From NCBI RefSeq assembly GCF_036588685.1, contig NC_086384.1:52603445-52667444 (forward strand): a stretch of 64,000 nucleotides of DNA. Direction: 5' to 3'. Positions 24,157 to 36,360 of this stretch are shown here, piece after piece. The notes beneath the pieces were generated by a model, which saw only the letters and a program-made list of their open reading frames with translations, had not been told where the DNA came from and did no database searches. Positions within the stretch are counted from its first letter, which is position 1, and each line of letters starts with the position of its first letter. The DNA is from Mytilus trossulus. Lineage: Eukaryota > Mollusca > Bivalvia > Mytilida > Mytilidae. Position numbers and translations under genes: made by a program.

Positions 24157-24300
24157 TACTGTGAATTCATTATGTGTTGGATACCATTTTTTGTTGTTTT
24201 CTTTGGTACAGGTGAACCAGGAATTCAAATGTTAAGAGTTTTAATTTTATCAGGTTGTATGCCATGTATGCATAATTCGACAAAACCATGAAAATACATA
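24157..24300. mobile_element. Truncated MITE of the 'ctgtggattcat' family
   Basis: Left end 'tactgtgaattcat' and interior 'ggtacaggtgaaccagg' and 'cgacaaaaccatgaaaata' match the copy at 58339-58547. The right terminal repeat is missing. It lies just downstream (3') of B3GALT6. Confidence 0.55.
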
Positions 24301-24428
24301 CCCACTAACAGGAATTTTTTTCGCAATCTAAGAAAAATAAATAAAGTCACAGTATTGATGTTCTAAATATCAGTTATAACAAAATGTACTACAAATGTAC
24401 TGAATGGTTTTAAATGATTTTATTATAT

Positions 24429-25436
24429 TTATGGAACAGATGAATCAATCCTTTCACAACACTTTGATGGTGGATTACTCCAATTGTATACATATGATTT
24501 TCTAACTTGGAATTCTCGACTACAAAGATGTCCTAATTTCTGTAAATTATTATCATACTCTCGCATTAGCATTGATGATATTTTATGTGTGACTAAATAT
24601 GAGTTTTTACAACCTCTAGATTTATATTCTGTATCAAACCTTGGATCATGAACTCGGTTTATATCTAATGGTCCAAGCCAAGCACCGAGAGATACATCCT
24701 CATTCTTAAAAGCTTTTAAAAGTTTAGAATTTGAAGACACATAATGTACAAGGTCACTTGATAAAACATATCCACCTCCCAGAGCATATGGTAAATATCT
24801 GTCACAAAGAATCCAGTCCTTCTCTTCCCACTTTCCCTTCTGTTTTGCCAGAGCTCTCCCATCAAAAAATCCCCAATAAAGCCTTTTGTTGGTTTTTAGT
24901 TTCAATTCTCTCATTAGGGCATCTGTTCTCACAAAAGAATCCTCATCGACTTTTAAAAAAAACTTTAAATCAACATTGTTATCAACCCATTTGAATGTCT
25001 CTTTTACTTTCAAGGTTAGAGCATTAAAACTTTCATTGAAATTTAACAAGAGTAAATCTTTATGCAGCATGTGTTCTCTACTAAGCGAATCTTTCTCTTC
25101 TTTATTCAAATTCCCAATACCAACAACAAATCGAAGAACAATATCTTTCAGTAAATCATTTCCCCATGTTTCTCTAATAACATCTCTTTCATGCATATTT
25201 TTTGGCGATGACAATACACTTATGAATAAAAAACAAGAAAAGGACTTTCTTGGTGATAAGTTCCAGTAGCCCTGATCCGATTGGTCCTTATGCATTGCTG
25301 CATATGTTTGGTCTTCACAAGGCATTTGACAAAATGACAAGAAAAAAAGAATGCTGAATGTAAAAAATATTCCTCCAATTAGTATAGTTGTTGCATGCTT
25401 ATTGAGCTTTCTCTCCAAACTAGAGGAACTTCTCAT
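24429..25436 (-). CDS. B3GALT6: Beta-1,3-galactosyltransferase 6 (galactosyltransferase II)
   Basis: A glycosyltransferase family 31 enzyme of the Golgi. It adds the second galactose of the Gal-Gal-Xyl linker that joins heparan and chondroitin sulfate chains to proteoglycan cores. The 335-residue protein is a type II membrane protein: short basic N-terminus, membrane span at about residues 17-36, then the catalytic domain. Visible landmarks are ERDVIRETWG (83-92), the metal-binding DxD-type motif VDEDSF with D164 and D166, RLYWGFF (185-191), YLPYALGGGYVLS (214-226), EDVSLGAWLGP (246-256), HDPRFDTEYKSRGC (263-276) and the near-terminal YVYNWSNPPSKCC. The last blocks are characteristic of B3GALT6 rather than other B3GALTs. 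It is a single-exon gene, as in vertebrates. An acceptor-like 'cattcag' just before the ATG suggests a 5' UTR intron. It looks intact. Confidence 0.95.
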   Translation of the reverse strand: MRSSSSLERKLNKHATTILIGGIFFTFSILFFLSFCQMPCEDQTYAAMHKDQSDQGYWNLSPRKSFSCFLFISVLSSPKNMHERDVIRETWGNDLLKDIVLRFVVGIGNLNKEEKDSLSREHMLHKDLLLLNFNESFNALTLKVKETFKWVDNNVDLKFFLKVDEDSFVRTDALMRELKLKTNKRLYWGFFDGRALAKQKGKWEEKDWILCDRYLPYALGGGYVLSSDLVHYVSSNSKLLKAFKNEDVSLGAWLGPLDINRVHDPRFDTEYKSRGCKNSYLVTHKISSMLMREYDNNLQKLGHLCSREFQVRKSYVYNWSNPPSKCCERIDSSVP

Positions 25437-26674
25437 CCTGAATGATATAAAGCTATAGACACCTGCCGACTGAAGATATACAACTCACAGGGTCATCTCA
25501 AGGTTTACATGATAATCTAATCTGTTGAAGAGAAAAAACAAATAATACATTGATAGCAACGAAAGCTCTATTCATAAAAATCAAAGATTGATAAAAGTGT
25601 TCTTATATGATTGGTTTATTTTCACTTTTTAAAATTCACAAAGAAACTATAGTATATTAAGGTCATTTCAGGTACTACACAAAATTATATGTATTTTATT
25701 CACCTTGAAACAAATCAATAAATATTTTTGAATCTGTGACAGATCCCAAAATTGAAGTTAATAATCAAAATCTGCAGTGCAGAAAGACAGAGTATTGTCA
25801 TCTGTACATGTATCGTTATATAAACTACCATTTTTAACGCCCAAAAAATTCTCATTTATAAAAATGCTAAACAAAAATTGCCCTAGTATAGAACCCTGTG
25901 GTACCCATTTGTGGATGTCAGCCTAACTACTCAGAACATTGTTGACTTTGACAGATTTTAGAATATATGGGTAAGACACTTTAGGCTATATATTTTTCTT
26001 TAATATCGAGCAGAGGCAGAATTTAGGGGGGAGCACTTCTTGGTTGCTTATATAGCGAATCACTGAAGCGTGACTGGAGCGGGTCCCTCTTAGGTCAGTT
26101 TTTCAGAGAAACAGTTATTTATATTAGTTCATATCAGTTTTCAAGTTTCTTTAACAAAATGAAGCATGAAGTGTATGGTCATCAAATATGGTAAACATGG
26201 TAAATGCAAAAAAGAGCTGTTTTCCTTCCCATCTTACATTGATTCAAATAATAATCAGCTTTGGTTAAAACCATCATGTCTCTGTCAATATAAATACCAC
26301 ATTAAATTAATTACTTTGATCATTTTTGTCGATTATTAGGCAACAGCTGTCAAAACTTGCAAAGTGAAAGTGAAACTTGACAAATTGTTTCCCCTTCACA
26401 AAATAAAGTTGACAATTAATGCATGCAATAAATTGTCTTAAAAAGTTCATAAATTTTGCAATATGAAGCAACATACCTTCAAATAATCTCAAACCAGTAG
26501 AAATAAAATATACATTAACAAAATAAAGCTATAATAAACCAATCAGAACGATTCAGTGATTTATGGATTACGCTTTATTTTATTCTAAACTTGAACTAAC
26601 AAAAATACTATTTACATTTTCAATTAGGGGAGATAATTGATACGCAAATTGCCTCGTTCCAATTTCTGGCGAAA
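25437..26674. promoter_or_regulatory. Intergenic region between divergent B3GALT6 and NECAP
   Basis: 1.24 kb separates the two start codons, so the genes are head-to-head and may share a promoter. A CCAAT-type 'aaccaatcag' lies near 26537, about 135 bp before the NECAP ATG. A putative splice acceptor directly before the B3GALT6 ATG would move its transcription start toward this side. No other gene is seen, and the region includes AT-rich DNA of unknown nature. Confidence 0.35.
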
Positions 26675-29600
26675 ATGTCGACCGACTACGAAAGTATCTT
26701 GTGTGTTAAAAATGAAGTTATGGTGTTTAAAATACCTCCAAGGCAATCAAACAGAGGTTACAGGTACCATATTTGCATATTAGGAGAATATATACAATAC
26801 ACTTCCATTATTTTTGTTTAGATAAGTTCCTAAAGTAATAGATGGGCGGATCACATAGACACTTTAAAATAACTTAAACTTAACCTGGTACATGTATATA
26901 GTCCAAATAAATATGACACTTTAGAAGTCTATTTTATTTAATTATGTGACGCCTTATTCCTATGATCCTTCTGGTAAATGTCATGAAAAAGTCATCAATA
27001 CGTCATAATTACATAATTATTTGGAAAATTAAAAATTACTAATTAGCCTTCTTGCTAAACTTGGAGGGGGTCTCATTAGGGGATTGGTTCTGATCCCGGA
27101 TCCTCCTTATTATTTGTCAGTTTCCTGTATCCTGCTTACACTATGTACATAAGCAATTCTAATTTTTTTCACATTTCCCACGTCCTGCTAGACTTCATTT
27201 TCCGTTTCACGGCACAATGATTAATTTTACTTTCACGTGTCACGCTTACAAAAAATCCACAATCCTGTGTCAGTCTAAGACCCCAATGAGACCCACCTTG
27301 GAGAGTGAATCTGGTCTGTTTGTCCTGAAATTAACATGTTCGCCATGGGTCTGTTTTCCCATAGAATCTGATGCCGGGATTCGTTGAAAGACTTCGTTCT
27401 CCCTACTTTTTTTTTTTTTATTAATATTAAGGGTATAAAAGGGGGTTTCGTAGAGGGGGTCTGATCCCGTAACCCGTTTATTGTTTCTACAGAATCCTGT
27501 ATCAGGGTTCTCTCTGCCATGATAGCGCATGTGGTTTCCCATGTCCACCCCACTTCGTTTCCTGTTTTTACGCTAAAATATTTGACCTTCTCTTGTCATG
27601 GTTAACAAAAAAATCTGCCAATCCTGCGTCACACTTAGACCCCAATAAGACGCACATAACAGTTCAATAAACTTTCAGAATTTTGGCATGATAAGGCCAT
27701 GTAAAAAAGATGTGTGTTTTCTATTAGTATTACCCAAATTACCCTTTCTATTTTATAAGCTGAAAGATAGCCTACCCTTAAGTTTTTTTATGTCATTTTT
27801 AATAAGCACTGTTAAAGTTGAATATCCATTCCTTAGACTTAATGTTGAATGTATATAAAAGGAAGGTATTTTTCTTTTTATTTTCTTTACATGTTTATGT
27901 TTTACATTGAGTTTATCATTCGACATGTTCTATGGGAGAAATATACAACTTTAGAGCAGGCTATTTTTAAGCTTAAAAAACAGGTCGGGTATGGTAAAGG
28001 AAAAACATATTTTTATAATTTGGCCTGATATTATGATATCAATTCTTGAAATTCAATAGTTTGTTACTGGAACAAAAGCACAAAATGAAATTCAAGGAAG
28101 AAAAATATATTCTAACAAATGAAATGTTTTAAACAGATTTAAAATTAATGTAATTATTTTGACTTGTTTTCTTTAGAGCAGCTGACTGGAAGTTGGATGC
28201 ACCAGATTGGACTGGTCGAATGAGAATTGTAGCTCTAGGCAAAGATTTGTTTATAAAGTTGGAAGACAAAACTTCAGGTACAATCACCTACATGTACATC
28301 ATGGGATACTCTCTGCATTTTTCAAACATACAGAACATATATTAATAAAAAATAAGATAAATACGTTTCAACTAAACTATGTAAACAAACAACCCATTAT
28401 GTGGAATTGGTTATTACTAAACAATAAAGAGATAACTGTGTTGTATTTTAAGCTCAGATGGCATCAATTGGTGATTTGATGGTCGCAAATTAAATTTACT
28501 AGTGATGCTTTAGCGAAGCCAGTAAATGGGTATTTGCAATCATTAAATTAGCAATTTATGCCGTTATCTCCATTCTAATGAAACTGATAGAAAACAACGG
28601 TAAAACATATATATAAGAATTGTCATATGTTGTCTGTGTTTGCAATACGTTTTCATAGCTTCAATTGTGAATTGATGCCATGAAAAATAGTGATGTTATC
28701 CAATTGAATTGAATGCTACAAACAATGTTGCATTAGAATGTCACTTTAATAAATAAAGAAATGAAGAACGGAATTGTACATATATTTATAACAAAACATA
28801 CCACATTAAATTCCAGCAGGTTTCAAAATAGTGTTAACTGAAGGTCATGTTCTTGACAATCTCCATCAAAACTTTTTTATGGTAAAAAATATAACTCTGA
28901 CAAAAATAATGGTTTGTATGTTATTGAATTGCAGGAGAATTATTTGCCCAGTGTCCTGTAGAAACCTACCCAAGTATAGCTGTAGAAGCCGTGACAGATT
29001 CCAGTCGATATTTTGTTTTACGGATAAAAGATGATGGTGGTATGTATAAATCGGGGGAAACTTTATTTGTTTGTTATAAGTTTGTATCTTATGCAATTTA
29101 AAACTACAGCTGGTACAATGTGGAAATGTTGAAGAATTAAGACATTTTAAAATAAGAAAATTTAAAAAAAAAGGAATGAACAAAACAACTTCCAATTATG
29201 TTGCCTATTCTATGTTATAATTTTCAGTAATACTCAATCTTGGAAATGCACCTTTGATATTATTACTCAACAGAAAACAAGTATACATTCTTTTCTCTTT
29301 CTGTGCATAACAAGTTTTTCAAGAACAAATATATGATTATTTAATTAAGGAATGACAGAATTATTTTTTCTGTCTATGAAGAAATAACATAAAAGATTTT
29401 GTGCACAATGCGTAATGCGCGCAGCGGGTCATTTAACAGTGTGCACCAAATTTTGTATGTTATTTGGAATAGACAGAAAAAATATTACAGTCATTTCTTA
29501 TAATTTAATTCTAAATTCCATTTTAAACAGTAGAAAACCACGAAAAAATGTTGATGGCGTCACGGTCACATTACTAAATTATGTCTATGGGCTCATAACA

Positions 29601-32600
29601 AAATAAGGTCAGCCAATCAGAAGACGTGTTACATCCAAAGTTAAATTATTACTATGTATGATAACTGTTTACATTTATACAGGGAGAAGTGCTTTCATTG
29701 GTATAGGATTCAATGACCGAGGAGATTCCTTCGATCTCAATGTGGCACTGCAAGACCATTTTAAGTAAGTATAAAAAAAAGAAGATGTGGTATGATTGCC
29801 ACATGAGACAACTCCCCACAGGTGACCAACATGACACCCACATTACCAACTAAAGGCCACTGTACGGCCTTCAACAATGAACAAAGCCCATACCACATAG
29901 TCAGCTATAAAAGGCCCTGAATGACCATGTAAAACAAGGTTTACTTAAGACAATAGGTAAAGTTAGGTGCAATAATGGGTAAGAGAGCAAACAAAAATTT
30001 AAGAATGGGTATTCATTGTTTTTAAAAGAAAAGTAAACTCGTCAAACGTTCTGTTTAAATCATCAAAATTGAGAAACAAAATGCTAAACAGTAAGATACC
30101 ACTGTTCAAAAGTCAAGACAAAATCTGTATTGTCATTAGTAAAAGTTATGTAAGTGTTATTGTTTTTTTCCAGATGGTTGAAAAATGAAGAAGCAGCCAA
30201 AAAGACACAAGCAGAGTTTACCAGTGGACCAAAACTTGACCTGGGATTCAAAGCAGGTCAAACCATAAAAATTAATTTACAGGTCTGTACCAGTTATTCA
30301 AATTAGATATTTTTCACATAAACCAAAGGTCAATGTAAGTTAACATTTTATATCAGTGAGGCAGATGATTTATGAGAGCCAGTGATACAACTCTCCAACC
30401 AAGTCACAATTTATAAAAGTAAAGCATTATAGGTCAAAGTACGGCCTTAAACATGTAACCATTGGCTTACACCGAACAGTAAAAAAGGAAATGGCCCCCA
30501 AAAATTACTAGTGTAAAACCATTCAAACAGGAAAACCAACGGTCTAATCTATATAGGTTTGTATAATTGAAGATCTATTTTTTGCGCATCTGACATTCTC
30601 ATCACCTTCCACATTGTCATAGTTTGTCATCCATCTTGGATGATCTTCTTTTAAAATCATGATCCTGCCTACCAAAAATAGCACATAGGGGTAATATTCA
30701 AGTTTTATCTATTATTAACTGTGCAAACACAATGAAATGTAGGGCAGTAGTTGATTTTTTCGGTAAGATATTTGATTCAGCTAAATTAAGAACATCATCT
30801 AGATGCAGTAGGTAGTTTAATTTTTTTTTACCAGAAACACGTTGGAAATTGTACATGACGGTGACTATAGACATGCCTCTTCAATCATAGATATGAAAGT
30901 TATAAGAATAAATGACAGCATGATTTTAAGGTGGTACCTAACACCTTGACTAATATTGATTTGGCTAGTTTAATTTTCATAAAAAATTGACATTTTTACT
31001 TTGACCCTTCGACAAAAATACAAAGATGCCAACCATTACTATTTTTTGGTAGTTTTTCCGATTTTGCGATAAAAACTACGCTATTACGGTCAAAGTCGAA
31101 TAGTTACGGATTCCTAAACATCGCTGTTCAATTTTGTAAAACGCGGATTTTTATCATTACTTTTCTGTCCTGGTCCGGTATTTAGAAAACGCCAATGTAA
31201 TGCTTCCGGTTTCTTGGGAGTTATCAACCTATTGTTGGGAACTAACTGACTTCCGAAGAGGCAAACTTGCATTTTATGAAGTAGCTTTCCCCTTTCTCTA
31301 CTTCTCCTTGACAAGTTGAGAACATCTGAACAATTAATGATTGGAATACATACATGTACATGTACTACAGACAACATGTTAAACGACAAATTTTAGTGCA
31401 CATCATTTTGCAACCACTCGTCAGTATTTTTTATTGGTAAATACAAGTTTATGAATGATTACTGAGATTTTTTAAAAATACGGAAAATTTGATAGTTTCT
31501 TACTGATTGTGTCAAAAGGGGTTGGCATCTATGAAAATATAAAAAAAAATCAAAGAATTTGAACCAACCGCTTAATCAGAAAAATTTCATTAGTTATATA
31601 TAGCAGTTTGACAAACATTAATTTTGATAATTCAGAAGCTTAATATTTTCTTAACATTACAATGTGATCAAAACATTTAGCTGATTTTAACAGAGTTGTC
31701 TCCCTGTTGTGTTAGATACCACATTAACTAAAGATTATTTGTACATGATGCTTCTTTTTCAGACCAAGAGAGACCCTAATCAGCAAGCAAAATCCAGACC
31801 AAAAGGTCAAGGGTCAGGAGGTGGTTTAGGAATGTTACCTCCCCCTCCCGGAGCAACGAAGTTACCACCACCACCAGGGGGAGTACCCCAACTAGTACCC
31901 AATCAAGAAAAACAACCACAACAAATTTCACAAGTTTCAGAACCACAAATAAATTCTCATTCACAAAACATTAGTTCTAGTGATAGCCAATCAAATGTAG
32001 ATCTGTTATTTGATTCATTATCAGTGAGTTCATCAGGGTCATCGTCACAACCTGTGTTACAACCTGCTCAGACGACAACGGCAGATCCTTGGGGAGATTT
32101 TACAGGAGTCAAGTAAGTATATGGAGGAGGTGTTATGTTATAAGGGGTGATAAAAAAACATGGGTTCTTAAAAGACAAAATGTGTAATTGAACAAATTTT
32201 AAATAGGTTAAATGATTTAATTCAAGCTATTGAAGTTCTGATAGAAAATACAGAACTTAAAAAAATAATTTCTGTTTTCTTAGTATTTCTAAGATACATG
32301 TGTTATAACCTAATTTTATAGAAAAGAGTGAATAAAATCACCATAGATACAAGGTTTGAAAGTTTGTTTTTGCACCAGTCACACACATTTAGTCTACAAA
32401 AGACGCAGGTAGTATTCATGGTTGTTTAAAATATATATATATGCTGAATTCAAATTTCAGGAAAGGTGAAGGAAAGTGACTTGATATTCATCATTATGAA
32501 TAAATTATGTAGGTTTGAACTTACTAATCTGTACTGTCAAAAACCTACCGACCAATACACATATGATTAATCTAAGCACATATCCCTTCTTATGGTTTAT

Positions 32601-33394
32601 ATCATACTCCATTCCAAAATACACATTTTGTACAGTATATATTCTGCACATACAAAATGTAGTCCTTTTCCACTTACCTTGAAATCAACTGACTTCGCCT
32701 CAGGATAATATCTGATCCCGAAATCCCAAGCTTAAAAACACCAGATCCTGAAATCCCGAGCTTAAATTCTCGAAATCCTGAGGTCCCAAAATTGGAAAAA
32801 AAGAAATCCCAAATCTCAAGCTTAAAAACACCTGACCTGGATTCCCCATAAAGGTCATTTCCCCCCTCAATAGCTGTACCTTGAGGACAATAAACCTACT
32901 ATTCCACACATACCAAGTCAAAACAAAAAATGAAAGACTTGCCAAATGGAAAATAATTGATTAATCAACTTTATTTTATATTCAATTTGCTGTACTGTTT
33001 TGATAAATATTTTTAAGTTATTGTGAATTCAATTTCAACACTGTCTTAAAACTATCAATCCAACAAGAGTTGATAGAAACTGAGTTTATCAAGCTGAGCT
33101 GAGTTAATTGGAGTCTTTATGACAGCTTTTACTTATAAATTTTTATCATTCCTTGTATATCTACCTTTACTTATTCTTTGTATACTAGTATAATATCTAC
33201 TTTCTATTTTTAGTTCTAATTCCACTCCCACTGCTGAATTCATTAGAGTTTTTATGACTGTTTTTACATATATAAGTTTTGATGATTCTTTGTATATCTA
33301 CTTGTTCTATTTTTAGTATATATCTACATTTACTTTGTCTATTTTCAGTTCTAATTCCACTCCCAGTACAGATGAAGATTGGGTCCAGTTTTGA
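26675..33394 (+). CDS. NECAP: NECAP, adaptin-ear-binding coat-associated endocytosis protein
   Basis: A cytosolic clathrin-coat accessory that binds the AP-2 adaptor during endocytosis. The model has seven exons, all with GT-AG junctions in compatible phase: 26675-26763, 28177-28277, 28935-29039, 29683-29764, 30174-30282, 31763-32112 and 33349-33394. They give 293 residues, close to the roughly 270 usual for the family. The N-terminal PHear domain (about residues 1-135) shows [78 protein letters not shown] and LQDHFKW. Then come [15 protein letters not shown], a proline-rich stretch ([16 protein letters not shown]), a WGDF motif (WxxF) and the C-terminal WVQF, the peptide that binds the AP-2 alpha ear. 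A candidate poly(A) signal aataaa lies at 33543. Introns carry several MITEs. Confidence 0.95.
27055..27660. repeat. Two diverged copies of the 'agcgggatcc' mussel repeat in NECAP intron 1
   Basis: The phrases 'gggtctcattaggggattgg', 'ctgatcccggatcctcc' and 'ccaatgagacccacc' recur, first at 27060-27300 and then, more diverged, at 27300-27660. Orientation is opposite to the copy at 240-435. Minus-strand reading frames of about 90 codons here come from the repeat. Confidence 0.65.
29779..29950 (+). repeat. 'gatgtggtatgattgcca' mussel repeat in NECAP intron 4
   Basis: The run 'gaagatgtggtatgattgcc', 'acatgagacaactccccac', 'aaggccactgtacggcc' and 'ttcaacaatgaacaaagccc' identifies the family. It begins only 14 bp after the exon 4 donor at 29765. 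Confidence 0.8.
30355..30560 (+). repeat. Second variant of the 'gatgtggtatgattgcca' repeat, NECAP intron 5
   Basis: Phrases 'gatacaactctccaacc', 'aaagtacggccttaaaca', 'ggcttacaccgaacagt' and 'accattcaaacaggaaaacc' match the copy at 54577-54790 better than the one at 36537. At least two subfamilies are therefore present in this window. Confidence 0.65.
30930..31723. mobile_element. TTAA-flanked piggyBac-like MITE, copy 2, interrupted
   Basis: Left end ggtggtacctaacacc and right end gttagataccaca are inverted and flanked by TTAA at 30926-30929 and 31724-31727. The internal sequence matches copy 1 (3677-3931) once the nested element 31021-31533 is removed. The right end lies 39 bp before exon 6 of NECAP, so the element borders, and may supply part of, the branch-point region. 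Confidence 0.75.
31021..31533. mobile_element. 513-bp element nested in the piggyBac-like MITE
   Basis: The ends caaagatgccaacc and (complement) catagatgccaacc are inverted. AAAATA flanks both sides (31015-31020 and 31534-31539). The host MITE sequence continues on both sides. A 91-codon minus-strand frame at 31114-31389 has no recognisable product. Confidence 0.65.
32461..32479 (+). CDS. Possible alternative NECAP last exon (KKGEGK tail)
   Basis: Acceptor 'caaatttcag' is followed, in the phase left by exon 6, by a short basic tail K-K-G-E-G-K and TGA. Its use would remove the WVQF alpha-ear motif while keeping WGDF. The acceptor has a weak pyrimidine tract and the tail is very short, so this may be chance. 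Confidence 0.3.
33109..33367 (+). repeat. Tandem duplication covering the NECAP last-exon acceptor
   Basis: Two diverged copies of about 125-140 bp (about 33109-33232 and 33244-33367) share 'ttgtatatctac', 'ctatttttag' or 'ctattttcag', and the exon start 'ttctaattccactccca'. The second copy carries the true last exon ending in WVQF. The first copy has a usable acceptor at 33213 and would read in phase to a TAG at 33314-33316, giving a hydrophobic tail without WVQF. Confidence 0.75.
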
Positions 33395-36116
33395 TAAAGT
33401 GTGATATAGACCATCTACAGAATTGTCTCATAGCTACATTGTTAAGGCATTAGTGTAAAATCATCATTATTTTATCATTTATTTTAAATGGCTCTTATTG
33501 TCTTTTTTCTGATGAGGTGATGTGTTAATTTTTTAAAAACATAATAAAAACAAATTGCTTACTGTAAATTTAGAAATTATTGCATGCATTTAGACTAAAA
33601 TGTGATTTAAATTTTTCGCTATATGGGAAAAATTCTGTTTAATTCATATAAAAAATTAAAATTAAAAATTAAAAATTGCAATTATAACACTTTTCGCAAT
33701 AATAAAAACATTACAATAATTTCACAATTTACAGTACTGTATTTGTGGACTACTATATATTTTACTGAACTCTAGAAAATATGTTCAAAATGTAAGCATT
33801 AAATTTTAAATCTGTTCTGAATTTTAAAAGAAAATTGATTACATCAGATGTATTAACTTTAACCTGAGGTTGTAAATGATGAATTACATGTTAAACATTT
33901 GACCATTGATTCAGCTTTGTTAACTATCAATTTAATGAATTTAATGTGTATATTTATTATATTTGTGAATTACAACTTTTGATTTATTCTATATATCCTT
34001 GTACTTATTGTTATAGATTATAACTGGTCAGCAAATATTAAGAATTCAAGTTTTTATTAATGATATATTCATGCAAAAAAATAAATTGTCCAATGAATAA
34101 GGGCTCCACTAGTTCATTTTTTTCTCTGTCCATCAACACTTCTTCATGTTGTATGATTAGTTAAAGATTGCATCAATCAATATACTTATATATAATTAGA
34201 AATCTTATTTAGGTTCAAAATTATGTTTGATAAAATCATTCCAATTTGAAAGTGTTTACTGTTGATATACATGTACTATATATTTTGTTTTTGTTTTGTA
34301 AAAAGTGTTGTGACATTCTAAAAGCATGCAAATTTGCCAAAAATAGTATTCTCAACTCAAATAATATTTTATGAATGATCTATTCAACTTAAAAAAAAAC
34401 AAGTTAAGTGATACAAGTGAATTTCTTGGTTCTCAGTTCCAATTACAATACACATTAATATATTTTTTTTTGTTCTGATTGGAGAAAAAATCAACATCAG
34501 GTTAAGTGGTATTTTTTTTATGACAATGAATAAAATATATCCAGGCGAATTGTTTATGTTCATTGTGAGTTATCTCCCCTATTGTGAATTATCTCCCTTT
34601 GGTAATATTTTTTTGCATTTATGTTGGATCTTTTGATAATGTATTTTCAATTTGAACCATGAAAGTTATGGTGTAAAACTATTTACATTCTTTGTTATTT
34701 TTGTCTCACTTGCAACAAACATTACAAAGTAAGACCTAGGTGTCACTTTATAGGCAATGGTTTCTGTAAGACAGTAGAAGGTTGTCTGATAAAGTCCATT
34801 TCAGAATAATGTCTAGAGAAGTAATTAAGGTATACCATTGACATTGTAAGAACTTTACCTTAAGTGATGAGATGAGACACTTAAGTAATATAAACTTTGT
34901 CCACTCAAATATGTCTAAGGGATCATGTGGGGTCTATGTTTGATAAAAGAGGGGCGAAAGATACCAGAGGGACAATCAAGAGGAATAAAAATCACATGAT
35001 TCTTTGTTTCAATTATTAAGGTAACATTTTCATGGATCAACATCTCTGGACTGTAACTTTATTTATATGGTTTATCAGTGAACATTCAGTTTTCTTTATG
35101 CATATAGACTTATTTCAAAGTCTCTAAAGATAGTATAAAATTACAAGCAATTAATCAGGCAAAATGCTTCAGATTGTTAAATCTGTTATAGCTTCTTACA
35201 CCCTATTAGTTGGGTTTGTTCTGTACATATATTTATTTATATAAAAATGTACTAAAAAATATATATGTATATATGTGCAATATTATTTGTGAGATTTATA
35301 GTTGTGTATATTTGTGTCATGTAAAAAGGAGAAAATTGGCTGTAACAATTGACAGCTTGATTAAATTGTACAAAATGTTATTTAAGCACATGGTAAGAAA
35401 TACACATTTTAAGGGTAAATTTCATTGCAGAGAATCTGTAATGACTTCAAGAAAGGAGATTTCTCATATGTATATCATAAACTACTTTTAGTCAAATTCA
35501 GGCTTCAGAAATGATATTCTGTATAGAGTTGATCGAATACTTATAAAGTATAACCTTTTCAAGTTCTTGTTAAAAGTACAGGTGTAAAATTATATATAAG
35601 TAAAATGTCTCTGCTCAAAATGTCTAAATGCTGATCTTTTTTTTGTGTCATTACCCTAGTGTTTTTTTTTATCTTAATTCAATGCTGGTTAAAACTGAAT
35701 TTATTTTTTTGTTAAGGGTTTCAATTACCTCTATGGCAACTTGGAACATTAGGACATTTAAGAATTTAACCTCCATGATTTTGTTTTTCTGTCCCATCAG
35801 GTCGAACAACAGATGTTCTTTTGAAAACCTGTAAAGGTGTCCAGTCTGGATGTTTCAGAAAGGGGTCTTTTTCTTCTGTTTTGGGGAATTTTAATTTTAA
35901 AGTTATAGTTATAATTTACTTCTTTTAAATATGTAAACATTAACATGATTAATGTCAAAAGTAAGTTATTATCATTCTAGATAATCTGTTTTCACACCTA
36001 GTCTTCACTCATTATAGATGTGTATATAGAATAAATAATATGCAAATGGTTCATCTTCTTAACTTCTTGTAGAATAGAAAATAAAAAACTTTTACTGAGT
36101 TTGAAATCTGGAAAGT

Positions 36117-36147
<31 letters not shown>

Positions 36148-36356
36148 GATGAAAATAGAAAAGCATTTGAATACCAACTAATGAAGGAGATGGAAAGAGA
36201 CTTGTATTACTCACTCAGTGCATATGTTTACTTTTAGGGATTAGTGAGCCTTCTCATGGTGGTTTTTTTACGACAGCAAAAATTTTGTGGTCTTATATTG
36301 GTATCACGTTGTCGTCGTCAGTGTTATCCAAAGACAGATGGTTTCCAAATAATAAC
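33395..36356. other. AT-rich region after NECAP, 3' UTR and intergenic DNA
   Basis: No coding signal was recognised. Candidate aataaa at 33543 would give a short NECAP 3' UTR; further aataaa motifs follow. A run of 20 C followed by 10 A lies at 36117-36146. Open frames of 60-93 codons (for example 35210-35491) have low-complexity composition and no family resemblance. Confidence 0.5.
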
Positions 36357-36360
36357 TTAA

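Noticed and set aside
24731-25269. Plus-strand frames of 87 and 127 codons
   Set aside because: They are complements of the B3GALT6 coding sequence.
31114-31389. 91-codon minus-strand frame inside the nested element
   Set aside because: It lies wholly within a 513-bp non-autonomous element and resembles no transposase.
31776-31964. 62-codon minus-strand frame
   Set aside because: It is the complement of the proline-rich exon 6 of NECAP.
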